A DNA stretch of 64,000 bases from Pseudomonas sp. G2-4 (GTDB lineage Bacteria > Pseudomonadota > Gammaproteobacteria > Pseudomonadales > Pseudomonadaceae). Position 1 is the first letter of the stretch. Each line of letters opens with the position of its first letter. Shown here piece after piece: positions 12,001-18,201 of the stretch. A program made the translations under genes and the position numbers. The notes beneath the pieces are model-generated. The model did not search any database. It had not been told where the DNA came from and was given only the letters and a program-made list of their open reading frames with translations. Location of the stretch: contig NZ_CP125957.1 in the NCBI RefSeq assembly GCF_030064125.1, positions 124,001 to 188,000 of the forward strand, in the 5' to 3' direction.

Positions 12001-12565
12001 CGCCGGCCTCGGTCAGGGTCGGGGTGGCGGTCAGGGTCAGGGTCGAATCGAGCAGCGCGTTGGCGGTGGTATCGCCGTTGGTGTCCAGAGCGGTGATGTT
12101 GTCGTCGGTAGCTGCGGCGGTGCTCAAGCCTTCAGTCGGGAAACCGACAGTAGGGTCGACGCTACCAGCGGTGGCATCCAGCACCACAAAGCTGTGCCCA
12201 CCACCGGCGGCACCACCTGTACCCGCAGCTGTAGCGCCGGCGGCGGTGGCTTCCAGGGCTGTCGTCGGGTCAGCGCCCGCAGCAATGGCTTGTTGCAGCT
12301 CTTCTACCGACGGCGCGGCCTGGGCAGTGGCCTGGGCGAGGTCGGTGGACGAGTCCGGAGCACTGGCGCTCCACTGAGTGTCGCGGCCCAGGTCCAGGGA
12401 GCGGCCGTCGGCCAGCTCCAAGGTGACGGCACCGGCAGGTCCGGTGTCCAACTGGTCGCCCGTGTACAGGCGATCACCTTCAATGAGTACACGCCGAATG
12501 CCCTCGGGGGATACGACGAAAACTTGGCCAACAATGCTTTTGACAACGGCAACAACACTGCTCAT
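1..12565 (-). CDS. lapA: LapA-like giant RTX adhesin, C-terminus outside window
   Basis: Large surface adhesin for biofilm attachment, held at the outer membrane by its N-terminal retention module and released by the periplasmic protease LapG (known for LapA). It starts MSSVVAVVKSIVGQVFVVSP with a GGAG ribosome site 9 bases upstream. In-window length is 4188 codons with no stop, so the gene runs off the left edge. A TAAG LapG-type site sits at residues 107-110, the same register as the A108-A109 cut described for P. fluorescens LapA, and a second TAAG follows at 112-115. Next come Calx-beta-like repeats, 27 near-identical 106-residue repeats (about 2840-11425), cadherin-like segments, a PA14-like segment (about 1260-1640) and a vWA domain with MIDAS motif DSSGS (644-658). 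The RTX repeats and type I secretion signal should follow outside the window. Divergent from lapE-lapB-lapC, its exporter. lapD and lapG are not in this window. Confidence 0.95.
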   Translation of the reverse strand, partial: MSSVVAVVKSIVGQVFVVSPEGIRRVLIEGDRLYTGDQLDTGPAGAVTLELADGRSLDLGRDTQWSASAPDSSTDLAQATAQAAPSVEELQQAIAAGADPTTALEATAAGATAAGTGGAAGGGHSFVVLDATAGSVDPTVGFPTEGLSTAAATDDNITALDTNGDTTANALLDSTLTLTATPTLTEAGGVLVYTATVTQAPLTNLTVTLSNGSVIVIPAGQTTGSVNVPLAPNDTVYNDPSQISVTVTGTTGGSGIAVTLPTTPAVTQITDTIDTTTVTLTAGNTVTEGGQITYTATLTNPAQTPVTVTLSNGSVITIAAGQTTGTVNVETPANDVYNNGSTVSTTITGATGGNFENLVPSTTPAVTTITDSIDTTTVTLTATPTVNENGTITYTATLTDANGNPVTAQNGPVTVTLDSGKTITIAAGASSGVLDVAVGNDVYQGPTTVTESIASASGGNLEAIAPNTAPVSTIVSDVNDTTSVTLTATPTVNENGTITYTATLTDANGNSVTAQNGPVTVTLESGKTITIAAGASSGVLDVAVGNDVYQGPTTISESISTATGGNLEAIAPNTAPVSTIVSDVNDTTSVTLTATPTVNENGTITYTATLTDANGNPVTAQNGPVTVTLDSGKTITIAAGASSGVLDVAVGNDVYQGPTTVTESIASASGGNLEAIAPNTAPVSTVVSDVNDTTTVTLTATPTVNENGTITYTATLTGADGNPVTAQNGPVTVTLDSGKTITIAAGASSGVLDVAVGNDVYQGPTTVTESIASASGGNLEAIAPNTAPVSTIVSDVNDTTSVTLTATPTVNENGTITYTATLTGADGKPVTAQNGPVTVTLDSGKTITIAAGASSGVLDVAVGNDVYQGPTTVTESIASASGGNLEAIAPNTAPVSTIVSDVNDTTSVTLTATPTVNENGTITYTATLTGADGKPVTAQNGPVTVTLDSGKTITIAAGASSGALDVAVGNDVYQGPTTVTESITSASGGNLEAIAPNTAPVSTIVSDVNDTTTVTLTATPTVNENGTITYTATLTGADGKPVTAQNGPVTVTLDSGKTITIAAGASSGVLDVAVGNDVYQGPTTVTESIASASGGNLEAIAPNTTPVSTIVSDVNDTTSVTLTATPTVNENGTITYTATLTGADGKPVTAQNGPVTVTLDSGKTITIAAGASSGVLDVAVGNDVYQGPTTVTESIASASGGNLEAIAPNTAPVSTIVSDVNDTTSVTLTATPTVNENGTITYTATLSGADGKPVTAQNGPVTVTLDSGKTITIAAGASSGALDVAVGNDVYQGPTTVTESIASASGGNLEAIAPNTAPVSTIVSDVNDTTTVTLTATPTVNENGTITYTATLTDANGNPVTAQNGPVTVTLDSGKTITIAAGASSGVLDVAVGNDVYQGPTTVTESIASASGGNLEAIAPNTAPVSTIVSDVNDTTTVTLSATPTVNENGTITYTATLTDANGNPVTAQNGPVTVTLDSGKTITIAAGASSGVLDVAVGNDVYQGPTTISESISTATGGNLEAIAPNTAPVSTIVSDIDDTTTVTLTATPTVNENGTITYTATLTGADGKPVTAQNGPVTVTLDSGKTITIAAGASSGVLDVAVGNDVYQGPTTISESISTATGGNLEAIAPNTAPVSTIVSDVNDTTTVTLTATPTVNENGTITYTATLTGADGKPVTAQNGPVTVTLDSGKTITIAAGASSGVLDVAVGNDVYQGPTTVTESIASASGGNLEAIAPNTAPVSTVVSDVNDTTMVTLTATPTVNENGTITYTATLTGADGKPVTAQNGPVTVTLDSGKTITIAAGASSGALDVAVGNDVYQGPTTVTESIASASGGNLEAIAPNTAPVSTIVSDVNDTTTVTLTATPTVNENGTITYTATLTGADGKPVTAQNGPVTVTLDSGKTITIAAGASSGVLDVAVGNDVYQGPTTISESISTATGGNLEAIAPNTAPVSTIVSDVNDTTTVTLTATPTVNENGTITYTATLTGADGKPVTAQNGPVTVTLDSGKTITIAAGASSGVLDVAVGNDVYQGPTTVTESIASASGGNLEAIAPNTAPVSTIVSDVNDTTTVTLTATPTVNENGTITYTATLTGADGKPVTAQNGPVTVTLDSGKTITIAAGASSGVLDVAVGNDVYQGPTTVTESIASASGGNLEAIAPNTAPVSTIVSDVNDTTTVTLTATPTVNENGTITYTATLTGADGKPVTAQNGPVTVTLDSGKTITIAAGASSGVLDVAVGNDVYQGPTTVTESIASASGGNLEAIAPNTAPVSTIVSDIDDTTTVTLTATPTVNENGTITYTATLTGADGKPVTAQNGPVTVTLDSGKTITIAAGASSGVLDVAVGNDVYQGPTTVTESIASASGGNLEAIAPNTAPVSTIVSDVNDTTSVTLTATPTVNENGTITYTATLTGADGKPVTAQNGPVTVTLDSGKTITIAAGASSGVLDVAVGNDVYQGPTTISESISTATGGNLEAIAPNTAPVSTIVSDVNDTTSVTLTATPTVNENGTITYTATLTGADGKPVTAQNGPVTVTLESGKTITIAAGASSGVLDVAVGNDVYQGPTTISESISTATGGNLEAIAPNTAPVSTIVSDINDTTTVTLTATPTVNENGTITYTATLTGADGKPVTAQNGPVTVTLDSGKTITIAAGASSGVLDVAVGNDVYQGPTTVTESIASASGGNLEAIAPNTAPVSTVVSDVNDTTTVTLTATPTVNENGTITYTATLTGADGKPVTAQNGPVTVTLDSGKTITIAAGASSGVLDVAVGNDVYQGPTTISESISTATGGNLEAIAPNTAPVSTIVSDVNDTTTVTLTATPTVNENGTITYTATLTGADGKPVTAQNGPVTVTLDSGKTITIAAGASSGVLDVAVGNDVYQGPTTVTESIASASGGNLEAIAPNTAPVSTIVSDIDDTTTVTLTATPTVNENGTITYTATLTGADGKPVTAQNGPVTVTLDSGKTITIAAGASSGVLDVAVGNDVYQGPTTVTESIASASGGNLEAIAPNTAPVSTVVSDVNDTTTVTLTATPTVNENGTITYTATLTGADGKPVTAQNGPVTVTLDSGKTITIAAGASSGVLDVAVGNDVYQGPTTISESISTATGGNLEAIAPNTAPVSTIVSDVNDTTTVTLTATPTVNENGTITYTATLTGADGKPVTAQNGPVTVTLDSGKTITIAAGASSGVLDVAVGNDVYTGAPSITETIKSASGGNLEAIAVDKTGASTAVGDTVDNTTVSITGSTSVTEGQAATYTVSLTNPAQTEVTIKIVYSGTAADGSDFTGVYTVKIPANATSASFNVATLDDKITEGTENFVVKVDSATGGNFEHLAVSGTNGSVSTSIIDNDAPPVLDLDANNSSGKTGADYQVTFTEGTTGPGVSIGDTDLKITDPDSTMLTGATIVLTNRQPGDALNLGNSVNGISINANSTDGKVTLTLSGNATLADYMQQIKNISFINNSEDPSTVPRVITVTVTDGSNYSNTATTTVNVVGVNDAPVATGGAVTGTEDTSLVLGWSTFGVSDVDSSAASQGVKITGLPGDGKLQYLDGATWKDVANNQTFTKADIDAGKLRFTPDANESGANGNPSGVGNQKSDYAQIQFQPTDGQALGNTGTVKIDITPVADAPSLNVAGNSVASTGLIKEVWTGLSGLGSDGNGAPAGTLKSVIDAAGTPNSSSTVTNVQSDSNVNAGTASKTSGLIFLEAGKVYTFSGTGDDSLLVTIGGKDVAGITWGAGGKLNGSFTPTTSGYYTLDIYHHNQTGPGSYDVNLSVNGSTPVDLSGAGIPLYTGVSDLANAGVTVSDLHGTNGEGYYDGYKLNEGAEGTSVNLSKITTALTDTDGSESLSVKVGGIPEGSVLSDGAGHTATVGSNGETSVTGWNLGSLTLTPPTYYNGQFNLTVTSTSTEALGGSATSTAQIPVTVHPATYNAVTATSGSDNVTGTDGNDIVVADIGGLTVVPGVNYNIAFMVDSSGSMSDASIAAAKNSLTSVFNTLKQSMGGNSGTVNIFLADFDNQVNKSVSVNLNDPGALTLLKGVLDSMVSGGGTNYEDVFKTTANFFNSSEALSNTGAKNLTYFITDGKPTFYQTGEQANPTLYGSVKLDSVLSAADYTVGKLYSQTIDSTHKYTIYENGEMYLSTKNGKKWTDSYVGTVHAEGNGTFELSNLGGTGYADYWNYVDSAAGSSDSFT
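2840..11425 (-). repeat. 27 tandem 318-bp repeats inside lapA
   Basis: The landmark at 2971 (equivalent to AAACGTC further along) recurs at exactly 318-bp steps up to 11239, giving 27 units of 106 residues without a single length change. Each unit has the extender-type motifs TVTLTATPTVNENGTITYTA and VTLDSGKTITIAAGASSGVL. Two interchangeable linker versions occur: SIASASGGNLEAI (18 units) and SISTATGGNLEAI (8 units), plus one divergent unit at the C-terminal end (IKSASGG). Array limits are approximate because the start of a unit is arbitrary. Confidence 0.95.
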
Positions 12566-12924
12566 TGAAGATTCTCCGGGTGCCACACTCAGTAGACTTC
12601 CATGGACCCGGCAGCCGGTAGGCGGCATCGGTCTGGACGCTCTTGCTTCACTAGATAAAGTTATTTTGACGTATTGGTCCGTCAATGTTTTGGCTGTTTA
12701 TTATCGCTGACTTTGTTTATGCCAAACTATTGACCTTCTTCGAGCCATCCTAAACAATCACTGCCGTAATGTCACATTGATATTTAAGCGGCGACCTGTT
12801 CTTTTGGTGCGTGTTCAGCCCCAGTTTTGAACTTTCCGACATACGGTCATTCCGGTTGCCATCATCCGATGCAGCGCCACGTTTCGCTGTGATCCAAGAC
12901 AAGTGTTTCAGGAAAAAATCCACC
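12566..12924. promoter_or_regulatory. lapA / lapE divergent intergenic region
   Basis: This 359-base AT-rich gap must hold promoters for both divergent transcription units. It contains an inverted repeat TTGACG (12666-12671) and CGTCAA (12680-12685) separated by 8 bases, a candidate operator. I cannot assign a regulator. FleQ is known to act at lapA in other pseudomonads, but the half-site order here is not the usual FleQ box. No small gene is convincing in this gap. Confidence 0.45.
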
Positions 12925-14274
12925 ATGCGTTCGCCCTTGTTCATGGCCTTACCCTTCGCCCTTGCTGCCAGTTTCGTACAAGCACAAACCTTGCCGCAGG
13001 CCATGCAACAGGCGCTGGATGTCCATCCTGAAATTCAGGCGGGCGTGAACAGCCGCCTCGCGGCGGACTACCAACTCAAGGCCGCCAAGGGCGGCTACCT
13101 GCCTAGGGTGGACCTTGCAGCCGGGTACGGTCGCGAAGGTACCGACAGCGTCACCACCCGCTCGGGCAGTGCTGATCATTGGGAAACCCTGAACCGCAGC
13201 GAGTCGAGCCTGCGCCTGTCGCAAATGGTTTTTGACGGTTTTGCGACGTCCAGCGAAGTAGGGCGTCAACAAGCCACCGTCAATGCCCGCGCCTACTCGT
13301 TGTTGGATGCGTCCGAGCGCACTGGGCTGACGGTGGCCCAGGTTTACCTGGCCGTGCTGACCCGCCGTGAGTTCGTGCGCCTGGCCGAGGAAAACCTCAA
13401 GAGCCACGAGCGCATCTTCGACCAGATCAAGCTGCGCACCTCCCGTGGCGTGGGCAGCGGTGCCGATCTGGACCAGGCCGAAGCGCGCATGGCCCAGGCT
13501 CGCAACAACCTGATCACCGAGCAAACCAACCTGGCCGACGCCGAGACCAACTACCTCAGCGCCGTCGGACAACTGCCGGATCAACTGGAACGCCCCGCCG
13601 ACTTTCTGGCGCTGTTGCCGGCCAACCTGACCGAAGCTCGCGCCCAGATGCTGGAAAACAGCCCGGTGTTGCGTTCGGCCGAGTCGGACATCGCCGCTGC
13701 CGAGCAGCAGTACGAAGCCGCCAAGTCGAGCTTCTACCCGCGCTTCGACGCCGAGCTGGGCCGCACCGCCGACAATGACCTGGACGGCCAGAACGGGCAC
13801 AACAACGAATGGCAAGCCATGCTGCGCATGCGTTTCAACCTGTATGCCGGCGGCAGTAACAAAGCGGACCTGGAGTCCAAGTCGTACCTGTCCAACCAGG
13901 CCCTGGACATCCGCAACAACGCGCTGCGCCAGCTCAATGAAGAGCTGGGCCTGGCCTGGAACGCCTTGAACAACGCCAACGCCCAGGTGCCGGTCGCCCA
14001 GCAATACGTGGACCACAGCACCAGCGTGCGCACCGCCTACCAAAAGCAGTTCAGCCTCGGCGAGCGGACCCTGCTCGACTTGCTCGACAGCGAAAACGAA
14101 CTGTTTAGTGCTTCCCGGCGCCTGGCAGAAATCAAGAACGTGCAGCTGTTCACCCAATACCGGATCAAGGCGACCATGGGCCAGTTGCTCAAAAGTCAGG
14201 GCGTAGTCGCACCGTTGGCATCGGTTGTGCAGAACGACGTGAAACCCAAGGTTCAGTTGCCTGGAATGAATTGA
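12925..14274 (+). CDS. lapE: LapE, TolC-family outer-membrane channel
   Basis: Outer-membrane efflux protein of the LapEBC type I secretion system. The 449-residue product begins MRSPLFMALPFALAASFVQA, a clear Sec signal peptide, which is why this ATG was chosen over the ATG at 12811; an AGGA lies about 10 bases upstream. The mature part has the repeated long helices of TolC-type proteins, including DLDQAEARMAQARNNL and ERTLLDLLDSENELFSA. It is the first gene of the lapE-lapB-lapC operon, divergent from lapA. In the known Lap system LapE forms the exit duct in which LapA is retained. High confidence from family and context. Confidence 0.94.
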   Translation: MRSPLFMALPFALAASFVQAQTLPQAMQQALDVHPEIQAGVNSRLAADYQLKAAKGGYLPRVDLAAGYGREGTDSVTTRSGSADHWETLNRSESSLRLSQMVFDGFATSSEVGRQQATVNARAYSLLDASERTGLTVAQVYLAVLTRREFVRLAEENLKSHERIFDQIKLRTSRGVGSGADLDQAEARMAQARNNLITEQTNLADAETNYLSAVGQLPDQLERPADFLALLPANLTEARAQMLENSPVLRSAESDIAAAEQQYEAAKSSFYPRFDAELGRTADNDLDGQNGHNNEWQAMLRMRFNLYAGGSNKADLESKSYLSNQALDIRNNALRQLNEELGLAWNALNNANAQVPVAQQYVDHSTSVRTAYQKQFSLGERTLLDLLDSENELFSASRRLAEIKNVQLFTQYRIKATMGQLLKSQGVVAPLASVVQNDVKPKVQLPGMN

Positions 14275-14313
14275 GTCATCCATCCAGTTTTGATCAGCAA
14301 AAGAGTGCCAAGC

Positions 14314-16470
14314 GTGGAATCAGAAGTCAGTCGAGTTGAACTCATCCATGATCCACGCACCCTGCACGACGACCCGTTGCTGGACGGTTTACTGGCGCTC
14401 TGCATGCTGCATCAGAAACCGGCCAGCGCCGCGATGCTCACCACCGGCCTGCCGCTGCCTAAGCAACGCCTGAGCGTCGAATTATTGTCGCGTGCGGCGG
14501 CCCGTGCCGGTTTGCAAGGTCGGGTGCTGCAGCGCAAGCTCGAACAGATCCCGGCCATTGCCATGCCGGCCCTGTTATTGCTCAAGGATGGCCGCAGTGC
14601 TGTCTTACTGGGTTGGGTCGGCGACGACCAGGCACGGCTGCTGCTCAGCGAAAGCGACGGCGGTGAAGTGACGATCAGCCGCGAGCTGTTGGCCGACGAC
14701 TACAGCGGCAAAGTCTTCTTCGCCCAACCCCAGCATAAATTCGATGTGAACCACGGCACGCTGATTCCCCGGGCGCGTTCGTGGTTTCGCGACACCCTCA
14801 AGCGCTCCCGCTGGCTGTACGTCGATGCCATCGCCGCCAGCCTGCTGATCAACATCATCGCCATGGCCGCGCCGCTGTTCGTGATGAACGTCTACGATCG
14901 CGTGGTGCCGAACCAGGCTGAATCGACCCTGTGGGTGCTGGCCATCGGCATCACCGGCGCCTACGTGTTCGACCTGATTCTCAAGATGCTGCGCAGTTTG
15001 TGCCTGGACCTGGCGGGCAAAAAGACCGACCTGATCATTTCGGCGACGCTGTTCGAGCGCATCGTTGGCATGGCCATGAAGTACCGTCCGGCGCGGGTGG
15101 GCAGCTTTGCCCAGAACATCCATGAATTCCAAAGCCTGCGGGACTTCCTCGCCTCGCTGACCCTCACCAGCCTGATCGACCTGCCATTCACCTTGCTGAT
15201 CTTCGCGGTTATCGCGATCCTCGGCGGGCACCTGGTGTGGATTCCCGTGCTGGCGTTCCCGCTTGCCCTGTTGATTGGCTACGTATTGCAAAAGCCTCTG
15301 GCAGCGACCATGGAGCGCACCATGGCCCTGGGCGCCGAGCGCCAGTCCAGCCTGATCGAAACCCTGGCGGGCCTGGATGCGGTGAAGGTCAACAACGCCG
15401 AGAGCGAGCGCCAATACCAGTGGGAACAGACCATTGGCACCCTCAGTCGCCTCGAGTTGCGGGTGAAGATGCTGTCCGGCCTGGCGATGAACATCACGCT
15501 GCTGATCCAGCAACTGGCTGGGGTGATCATGATCGTCTTCGGTGTCTACCAGATCATCGCCGGCAACCTGAGCATGGGCGGGCTGATCGCCTGCTACATG
15601 CTCAGCGGTCGCGCCCTCAGCCCGTTGGCCTCGCTGTCGGGCCTTCTGACCCGTTATCAGCAGGCGCGGGTGACCATGGTTTCGGTCGACCAGATGATGG
15701 AGCTGCCCCAGGAGCGCAATTTCGAAGAGCGTCCGCTGAGCCGCAAGGTCCTGCAGGGCGCCATTGAATGCCGCCAATTGAATTTCACCTACCCGAATCA
15801 ACAGAACGCCGCGCTGAAGAACATCAACCTGGTGATCAAGCCAGGCGAGAAAATCGGCATCATCGGCCGTAGTGGCTCAGGCAAGAGCTCCCTGGCCAAG
15901 TTGCTGGTGGGTCTTTACCAACCCGACGACGGCGCTTTGCTGGTGGACGGCGTGGACATCCGCCAAATCGATGTCAGCGAACTGCGCTACAACATTGGCT
16001 ACGTACCCCAGGACATCCAGCTGCTCGCCGGCACCCTGCGGGACAACCTGACCTCCGGCGCCCGTTACGTCGAAGACCAGCTGGTGCTCCAGGCCGCAGA
16101 GCTGGCGGGGGTGCATGAGTTCGCGCGCCTGCATCCGCAAGGCTATGAACTGCAGGTCGGTGAGCGTGGGCAGAACCTCTCCGGCGGCCAGCGCCAGAAC
16201 GTCGCCCTGGCCCGCGCGCTGTTGCTCAATCCGCCCATCCTGCTGCTGGACGAACCCACCAGCGCCATGGACAACACCGGCGAGGAACGCTTGAAGCAGC
16301 GCCTGGCCGCCGTGGTGGAGAACAAGACGGTATTGCTGGTGACACACCGGGCATCCTTGCTCTCGCTGGTGGATCGCCTGTTGGTGATCGACCGTGGGCA
16401 GATCCTGGCCGACGGCCCGAAAGCTGCCGTGATGGAAGCGTTGAAGAAGGGGCAGATCAGTGTTGCTTAA
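14314..16470 (+). CDS. lapB: LapB, type I secretion ABC transporter (ATPase/permease)
   Basis: Inner-membrane ATP-driven exporter of LapA. Starting at GTG 14314 (AAAAGAG 8 bases upstream) the product is 718 residues; in-frame TTG at 14290 and GTG at 14305 are alternatives. Residues about 15-140 form a C39-peptidase-like domain without an obvious catalytic cysteine motif, as in exporters of RTX adhesins. A six-helix membrane domain spans about 165-440. The nucleotide-binding domain has Walker A GRSGSGKSS (518-526), signature LSGGQRQ and Walker B LLLLDEPTSAMD, then a switch histidine in VTHR. Its end overlaps lapC by 11 bases. Confidence 0.95.
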   Translation: MESEVSRVELIHDPRTLHDDPLLDGLLALCMLHQKPASAAMLTTGLPLPKQRLSVELLSRAAARAGLQGRVLQRKLEQIPAIAMPALLLLKDGRSAVLLGWVGDDQARLLLSESDGGEVTISRELLADDYSGKVFFAQPQHKFDVNHGTLIPRARSWFRDTLKRSRWLYVDAIAASLLINIIAMAAPLFVMNVYDRVVPNQAESTLWVLAIGITGAYVFDLILKMLRSLCLDLAGKKTDLIISATLFERIVGMAMKYRPARVGSFAQNIHEFQSLRDFLASLTLTSLIDLPFTLLIFAVIAILGGHLVWIPVLAFPLALLIGYVLQKPLAATMERTMALGAERQSSLIETLAGLDAVKVNNAESERQYQWEQTIGTLSRLELRVKMLSGLAMNITLLIQQLAGVIMIVFGVYQIIAGNLSMGGLIACYMLSGRALSPLASLSGLLTRYQQARVTMVSVDQMMELPQERNFEERPLSRKVLQGAIECRQLNFTYPNQQNAALKNINLVIKPGEKIGIIGRSGSGKSSLAKLLVGLYQPDDGALLVDGVDIRQIDVSELRYNIGYVPQDIQLLAGTLRDNLTSGARYVEDQLVLQAAELAGVHEFARLHPQGYELQVGERGQNLSGGQRQNVALARALLLNPPILLLDEPTSAMDNTGEERLKQRLAAVVENKTVLLVTHRASLLSLVDRLLVIDRGQILADGPKAAVMEALKKGQISVA

Positions 16471-17827
16471 GTCGGGTTTCAAGGATTCCGTAGGCCGCTA
16501 CTTCAAAGGCTCTGCCTCGCTGCATGGACAACCGCTGCCCGAGGTCAACAAGGCGCTGATCGAGGACGCCCCGCGCGTGGTGCGCCTGACGATCTGGGGC
16601 ATCATTGGCTTCTTTGTGTTTCTGGGGGTGTGGGCCAACTTCGCCGTGCTCGACGAAGTGACCAAGGGCGACGGCAAGGCGATTCCATCGTCCAAGATCC
16701 AGAAAATCCAGAACCTGGAAGGCGGGATCGTCGCTGAGCTGTTCGTCACCGAAGGGCAGATTGTCGAGGTCGGCGCGCCGTTGATTCGCCTGGACGACAC
16801 GCGGTTTGTCTCCAATGCGGGAGAAACCGAGGCCGATCGCCAGGCCATGCTGTTACGCGTCGAGCGCCTGAGTGCCGAGGTCGATGACCGGCCGCTGAAT
16901 TTCCCCGCCGATGTACTCAAGGCCGTACCGCGCCAGGCCGCCAGCGAGGAATCGCTGTACCTCAGCCGCCGCCAGCAGCTGCACGATGAAATCGGCGGGT
17001 TGCAGGAACAGTTGATCCAGCGCCAGCAGGAACTGCGCGAATTCATTTCCAAGCAAGCGCAGTATCGCTCCGGCCTGGCGTTGCAACGCCAGGAAATCAA
17101 CATGTCCGAGCCGCTGGTGGCCCAGGGCGCGGTGTCGCCGGTGGAAGTACTGCGGCTCAAGCGCGGTGAGGTGGAAACCCGTGGGCAACTGGATGCCACG
17201 ACGCTGGCGATTCCTCGCGCCGAATCGGCGATCAAGGAAGTGCAGCGCAAGATCGACGAGACCCGCGGCAAGTTCCGCAGTGATGCCCTGACTCAGCTTA
17301 ACGAAGCGCGCACCGACCTGAACAAGGCCCAGGCTACCGGCAAGGCCCTGGAAGATCGGGTGAGCCGTACCTTGGTGACTTCGCCGGTGCGCGGCATTGT
17401 CAACAAACTGCTGGTGAACACCATCGGCGGGGTGATCCAGCCCGGCAGCGACCTGGTGGAAATCGTGCCGTTGGACGACACCATTCTGGTGGAAGCGAAA
17501 ATCCGTCCCCAGGACATCGCCTTCCTGCACCCCGGCCAGGACGCCACGGTGAAATTCACCGCGTACGACTACACCATCTACGGTGGGCTGAAAGCCAAGC
17601 TGGAACAGATCGGCGCCGACACCATCACCGATGAAGACAAGAAAACCACCTACTACATCATCAAGCTGCGCACCGAACGCAGCCACTTGGGCACCGATGA
17701 AAAGCCGTTGCTGATCATTCCCGGCATGGTGGCGTCGGTGGACATCATCACCGGCAAGAAAACCGTGCTCAGCTACCTGCTCAAGCCCATCATCAAGGCC
17801 CGGTCCGAGGCGATGCACGAGCGGTAG
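16460..17827 (+). CDS. lapC: LapC, HlyD-type membrane fusion protein
   Basis: Periplasmic adaptor linking LapB to LapE. 455 residues from a GTG start that overlaps the 3' end of lapB, implying translational coupling. One transmembrane segment lies near residues 34-55, followed by a lipoyl half-motif (KIQKIQNLEGGIV), a long coiled coil (about 110-310), the second lipoyl half (VTSPVRGIVNKLL) and a beta-barrel with the HlyD-family signature region near FLHPGQDATVKFTAYDYTIY. Last gene of the lap export operon; a REPIN follows 60 bases after the stop. Confidence 0.95.
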   Translation: MLLKSGFKDSVGRYFKGSASLHGQPLPEVNKALIEDAPRVVRLTIWGIIGFFVFLGVWANFAVLDEVTKGDGKAIPSSKIQKIQNLEGGIVAELFVTEGQIVEVGAPLIRLDDTRFVSNAGETEADRQAMLLRVERLSAEVDDRPLNFPADVLKAVPRQAASEESLYLSRRQQLHDEIGGLQEQLIQRQQELREFISKQAQYRSGLALQRQEINMSEPLVAQGAVSPVEVLRLKRGEVETRGQLDATTLAIPRAESAIKEVQRKIDETRGKFRSDALTQLNEARTDLNKAQATGKALEDRVSRTLVTSPVRGIVNKLLVNTIGGVIQPGSDLVEIVPLDDTILVEAKIRPQDIAFLHPGQDATVKFTAYDYTIYGGLKAKLEQIGADTITDEDKKTTYYIIKLRTERSHLGTDEKPLLIIPGMVASVDIITGKKTVLSYLLKPIIKARSEAMHER

Positions 17828-17828
17828 A

Positions 17829-17911
17829 GGCCCAATAGCTCGGGACGGCGAGTGTGGGAACAATCAAATGGTGGCTGGGTAGCTTTTGTGGCGAGGGAGC
17901 TTGCTCCCGCT
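17829..17911 (+). repeat. About 80-bp element shared with 22353-22446
   Basis: The sequence GCCCAATAGCTCGGG followed by GTGTGGGAACAATCAAATGG leads into a REPIN here and again at 22353-22446, where an extra 12 or so bases are inserted. It is a duplicated REPIN flank and contains no gene. Confidence 0.75.
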
Positions 17912-17982
17912 GGGTCGCGCAGCGGCCCCAAAAAAAGCGATGAGCGCTTCGCACTCAAGCGGGAGCAAGCTCCCTCGCCACA
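17887..17982. repeat. REPIN, GCGAGGGAGCTTGCTCCC type
   Basis: Two inverted REP units (TGTGGCGAGGGAGCTTGCTC and its complement) flank a 50-base spacer carrying its own small palindrome. Located just after lapC, where it can fold as a long hairpin in the transcript. Confidence 0.9.
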
Positions 17983-18035
17983 GGTTGGTGTCGCTTTTCA
18001 AATTTTGTTTTTGCATCTCAAGCCAAAAGCCATAT

Positions 18036-18050
18036 CGTTATTCATTAACG
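18036..18050. promoter_or_regulatory. Candidate operator upstream of the sulfonate-type operon
   Basis: CGTTA-TTCAT-TAACG inverted repeat inside a strongly AT-rich stretch (about 18000-18080) roughly 150 bases upstream of the dioxygenase start. AT-rich activator sites are known for sulfur-starvation operons, but assigning CysB or Cbl here is inference. Confidence 0.35.
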
Positions 18051-18201
18051 GTATTTAAATTTAAGTTCTTATACCCTTAAAGTCATCTCCCTGCGTACCT
18101 GCCGACCAATCGGCGCGCCGCACGACACAAACCGACACGGTAACCCCGTGAGTTTTTGATCGACGCGCGCCCATTGAGCGCGCCGTGCGTGGGAGTGATG
18201 T

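Noticed and set aside
107..12568. Three very long open frames on the plus strand opposite lapA
   Set aside because: Antisense to the GC-rich repeat array; the frame stays open because of third-position GC bias and the 318-bp repetition. Composition (rich in Gly, Arg, Asp, Val) is not that of a real protein, and the minus frame matches LapA.
12949..14283. 444-codon open frame opposite lapE, and similar long antisense frames opposite lapB, the M50-like gene and the RND pump
   Set aside because: High-GC shadows without domains or ribosome sites; sense frames are well-supported families.
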